From an uncultured Gammaproteobacteria bacterium (lineage in GTDB: Bacteria; Pseudomonadota; Gammaproteobacteria; Nitrosococcales; Methylophagaceae), in NCBI GenBank assembly GCA_937900515.1, contig CALCCU010000258.1, positions 1 to 32,020 on the forward strand: a DNA stretch of 32,020 nucleotides. Reading direction: 5' to 3'. Both the position numbers and the translations under genes were made by a program. Position 1 is the first letter of the stretch. Every line of letters starts with the position of its first letter. The notes under the pieces are model-generated. The model searched no databases. It saw only the letters and a list, made by a program, of their open reading frames with translations, and was not told the origin of the DNA. Positions 30,062-32,020 of the stretch are shown here, in pieces.

Positions 30062-31777
30062 ATGATTGAGCGGATACGACAATATTTCATTCTTGATGAT
30101 TCACAACTAAAGCTTTATTTACTTGCTGTGGTAACAGGCCTATTGGCAGGTGGTGTGATAGTACTATTCCGTCTTACAATTACCACAACCCAACTACACT
30201 TAATCCCTTCTGGCGAAATAGAGGGCTTCTCAAGCTTGCCTTGGACATGGATCCTTGGGCTTCCTGTGCTAAGTGGCTTGCTTATCGGTCTTATTTTTGG
30301 TCGACTAAGCAGTGAAGAAAGAAGTATCGGCGTAGTCCATATCATCGAACGTCTTTCCTATCATGAAGGACGATTACCTTGGCGTAATGCCGTCCTACAA
30401 TTCTTTGGCTCAGCACTGGCACTTATTTCTGGTCATTCTGTTGGTAGAGAAGGTCCTAGCGTTCATCTCGGTGCTGCTAGTGGCAGCATACTTGGTGCAA
30501 ACTTAGATCTCCCTAATAATAGTGTTCGAGTTCTGGTAGCAGCCGGATCAGCAGCAGCTATCGCCGCATCATTTAATACCCCCATTGCAGGCGTTATTTT
30601 TGCTATGGAAGTAATTATGATGGAATACCATATCGCCACTTTCATCCCCATTATATTAGCTTCTGTCAGTGGTACCGTTATCAACCGACTCGTATTTGGC
30701 GAAGAGCATTTCTTTGGGCAATTAGCTGCTGAAATGCATTCTTTATGGGAAATACCCTACATAATCTTCCTTGGCATACTACTTGGATTTATCGCTACCT
30801 TTTTTATTCATTGCCTTAAGTACTTCTCCAATTTTCTTGCTGAACACTCTCTTTGGAAAAGGACAACATTAGCTGGCGTTTTGGTTGGTTTAGGGGGACT
30901 TATCATGCCTGATGTAATGGGTATGAGCTCTCATATAACGAACAGCTCCATCATTGCTGAAATGACTGTTGCCAGTCTACTTCTCTTACTGTTTCTTAAA
31001 CTAATCCTATCCTCCGCTTGCATAGGGTTGGGTATTCCCGGTGGATTAATCGGCCCTACAATGATCATCGGTGCAATAGCAGGCGCAATACTTGGTATTA
31101 TAGGTAACTACTTCTTCCCTGACCTATCATCTTCTACCGGTTTTTACGCCATGATTGGCATGTGCGCCATGATGGGTGCCACAATAAAAGCCCCTCTAGC
31201 AGCCCTTATGGCACTGCTTGAACTTACAGCCAACCCTCATATTATTATGCCGGGTATGTTGGCAATAGTATTCTCAAGTATTATCGTCTCGGACCTTTTC
31301 AAACAAGATTTCATCTTCCTAAGCTTACTGAGAGCAAGGGGGCTAGATTATCGTAACGATCCTATTTCACAAACACTCCGTCGAATTAGTGTATCTAAAG
31401 CCATGCAACGCAATTTTGTTATTCTTCCAGAAGAAATATCCCGCGAAGGAGCTAAACATGCCCTTAGCTCGAGTCCTTTGTGGATTATTGTTCAACAAGA
31501 TACAACTCCGACCTCGCTTTTACCTGCGAGCGATCTCGCTCGAGCTGTAGCTGAACAAAACATAGATGTCATTAATCTATTCAAAATCCCTGCATCACGA
31601 CAAAACTTGGTCAAAGCTTCATTGCATGACAGCCTGCAAGAAGCACAAGATATTCTTAATAAGAACAATGCAGAAGCTCTGTATATCTCTCGCGTCACCG
31701 CCCCAATGATTGAGCGTACTTATGGCATATTAACGAGGCAGGCCATTGAGTCCTATTATCAAGTACCTAAAAATTGA
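30062..31777 (+). CDS. ClC-family chloride channel/transporter
   Basis: A 571-residue ClC protein: a membrane part of about 430 residues with many helices, then a soluble C-terminal region (about 440-565) that looks like a degenerate CBS pair. Ion-pathway motifs are GREGPSVHLG (128-137, gating glutamate E130, equivalent to E148 of ClC-ec1), AAAIAASFNTPIAGVIFAMEV and GLGIPGGLIGPT. The first selectivity motif, normally GSGIP, is replaced by RSIGV-like sequence near residues 91-96. The internal proton glutamate (E203 in ClC-ec1) aligns with Val184. Both differences suggest a channel or weakly coupled transporter. This is inference. No strong ribosome binding site precedes the ATG. It follows a terminator, so it is a separate unit. 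Confidence 0.9.
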   Translation: MIERIRQYFILDDSQLKLYLLAVVTGLLAGGVIVLFRLTITTTQLHLIPSGEIEGFSSLPWTWILGLPVLSGLLIGLIFGRLSSEERSIGVVHIIERLSYHEGRLPWRNAVLQFFGSALALISGHSVGREGPSVHLGAASGSILGANLDLPNNSVRVLVAAGSAAAIAASFNTPIAGVIFAMEVIMMEYHIATFIPIILASVSGTVINRLVFGEEHFFGQLAAEMHSLWEIPYIIFLGILLGFIATFFIHCLKYFSNFLAEHSLWKRTTLAGVLVGLGGLIMPDVMGMSSHITNSSIIAEMTVASLLLLLFLKLILSSACIGLGIPGGLIGPTMIIGAIAGAILGIIGNYFFPDLSSSTGFYAMIGMCAMMGATIKAPLAALMALLELTANPHIIMPGMLAIVFSSIIVSDLFKQDFIFLSLLRARGLDYRNDPISQTLRRISVSKAMQRNFVILPEEISREGAKHALSSSPLWIIVQQDTTPTSLLPASDLARAVAEQNIDVINLFKIPASRQNLVKASLHDSLQEAQDILNKNNAEALYISRVTAPMIERTYGILTRQAIESYYQVPKN

Positions 31778-31968
31778 CCTACACTCATTTCTATCCTAGA
31801 AACACTTAAAACTGGTAGTAAAAACAATAGATTACTATCTAAAGCTATTAGGCATGAATATTACACGCTCACTTACCTAATTACAGAGTCCCCACTATCA
31901 AGTTTCGGTTAATTTAAACAAAAGCTTCTAAAACAACCTCAGATTATGTAGACTCTCACCCCGTTGAT

Positions 31969-32020
31969 GCCTGGGTGGTGAAATTGGTAGACACAAGGGA
32001 CTTAAAATCCCTCGGCTTCA
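31969..32020 (+). tRNA. tRNA-Leu (TAA), 3' part beyond window
   Basis: The 5' acceptor GCCTGGG, the D arm (GGTGAAATTGGTAGACAC) and the complete anticodon arm AGGGA-CTTAAAA-TCCCT with anticodon TAA are present, very close to E. coli tRNA-Leu(UAA). The window ends in the variable arm, so the T arm, 3' acceptor and CCA are not seen. Just upstream is a possible -10 (TATGTA, 31945-31950) and a C-rich stretch. Confidence 0.92.

Overview
The window is ordinary chromosomal DNA from an AT-rich gammaproteobacterium. Three things point that way: protein sequences very close to the Escherichia/Pseudomonas families (HemE, HemN, RF1, IspE, LolB, OMPLA), gammaproteobacterial tRNA sequences with encoded CCA, and a block in the order hemA / TPR lipoprotein - lolB - ispE - tRNA-Gln - prs - rplY - pth - ychF, which is the order I recall for Pseudomonas. 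The phosphoribulokinase looks more like the Calvin-cycle enzyme of autotrophic proteobacteria than like E. coli PrkB, so the host may be a chemoautotroph (for example a sulfur oxidiser). That lineage guess is inference. I see no IS element, prophage, CRISPR array or defence system.

Layout: (1) 1-343, the start of a thioredoxin/peroxiredoxin-like gene on the minus strand, then a 540-base divergent spacer with two hairpins and a good sigma-70 promoter. (2) 884-8971, plus strand: gltB-gltD (glutamate synthase), hemE, and an EamA-type transporter behind a long hairpin. (3) 8972-17466, minus strand: an unexplained spacer, tRNA-Met, pldA, then the conserved block ychF, pth, rplY, prs, tRNA-Gln, ispE, lolB, TPR lipoprotein. 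(4) 17595-19943, plus strand: hemA-prfA, divergent from the TPR gene. (5) 19948-24024, minus strand: tsaC-hemF-cold-shock/TM protein joined by ATGA overlaps, and purD-phosphoribulokinase. (6) 24206 to the end, plus strand: a LOG-family protein, hemN, a 446-base spacer with an FNR-type site, a PAS-GAF-PAS-GGDEF-EAL-CZB c-di-GMP enzyme, a ClC-family protein, and the 5' part of tRNA-Leu(UAA).

How the genes fit together: four haem-pathway genes (hemA, hemE, oxygen-dependent hemF, oxygen-independent hemN) lie here in four transcription units, and gltBD makes the glutamate that enters the C5 haem route. A second group serves translation (prfA, pth, rplY, tsaC, ychF, three tRNAs) and a third the envelope (lolB, ispE, pldA). 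Prs, PurD and phosphoribulokinase all act on phosphorylated pentoses. The least ordinary part is 26352-29893, where an apparent oxygen-responsive promoter and a possible 17-codon ORF precede a large zinc-domain c-di-GMP protein.

No clearly new system is visible. The best leads are that oxygen/c-di-GMP locus, the cold-shock-domain membrane protein coupled to hemF, the ClC protein lacking the internal proton glutamate, and several unexplained hairpins in spacers.
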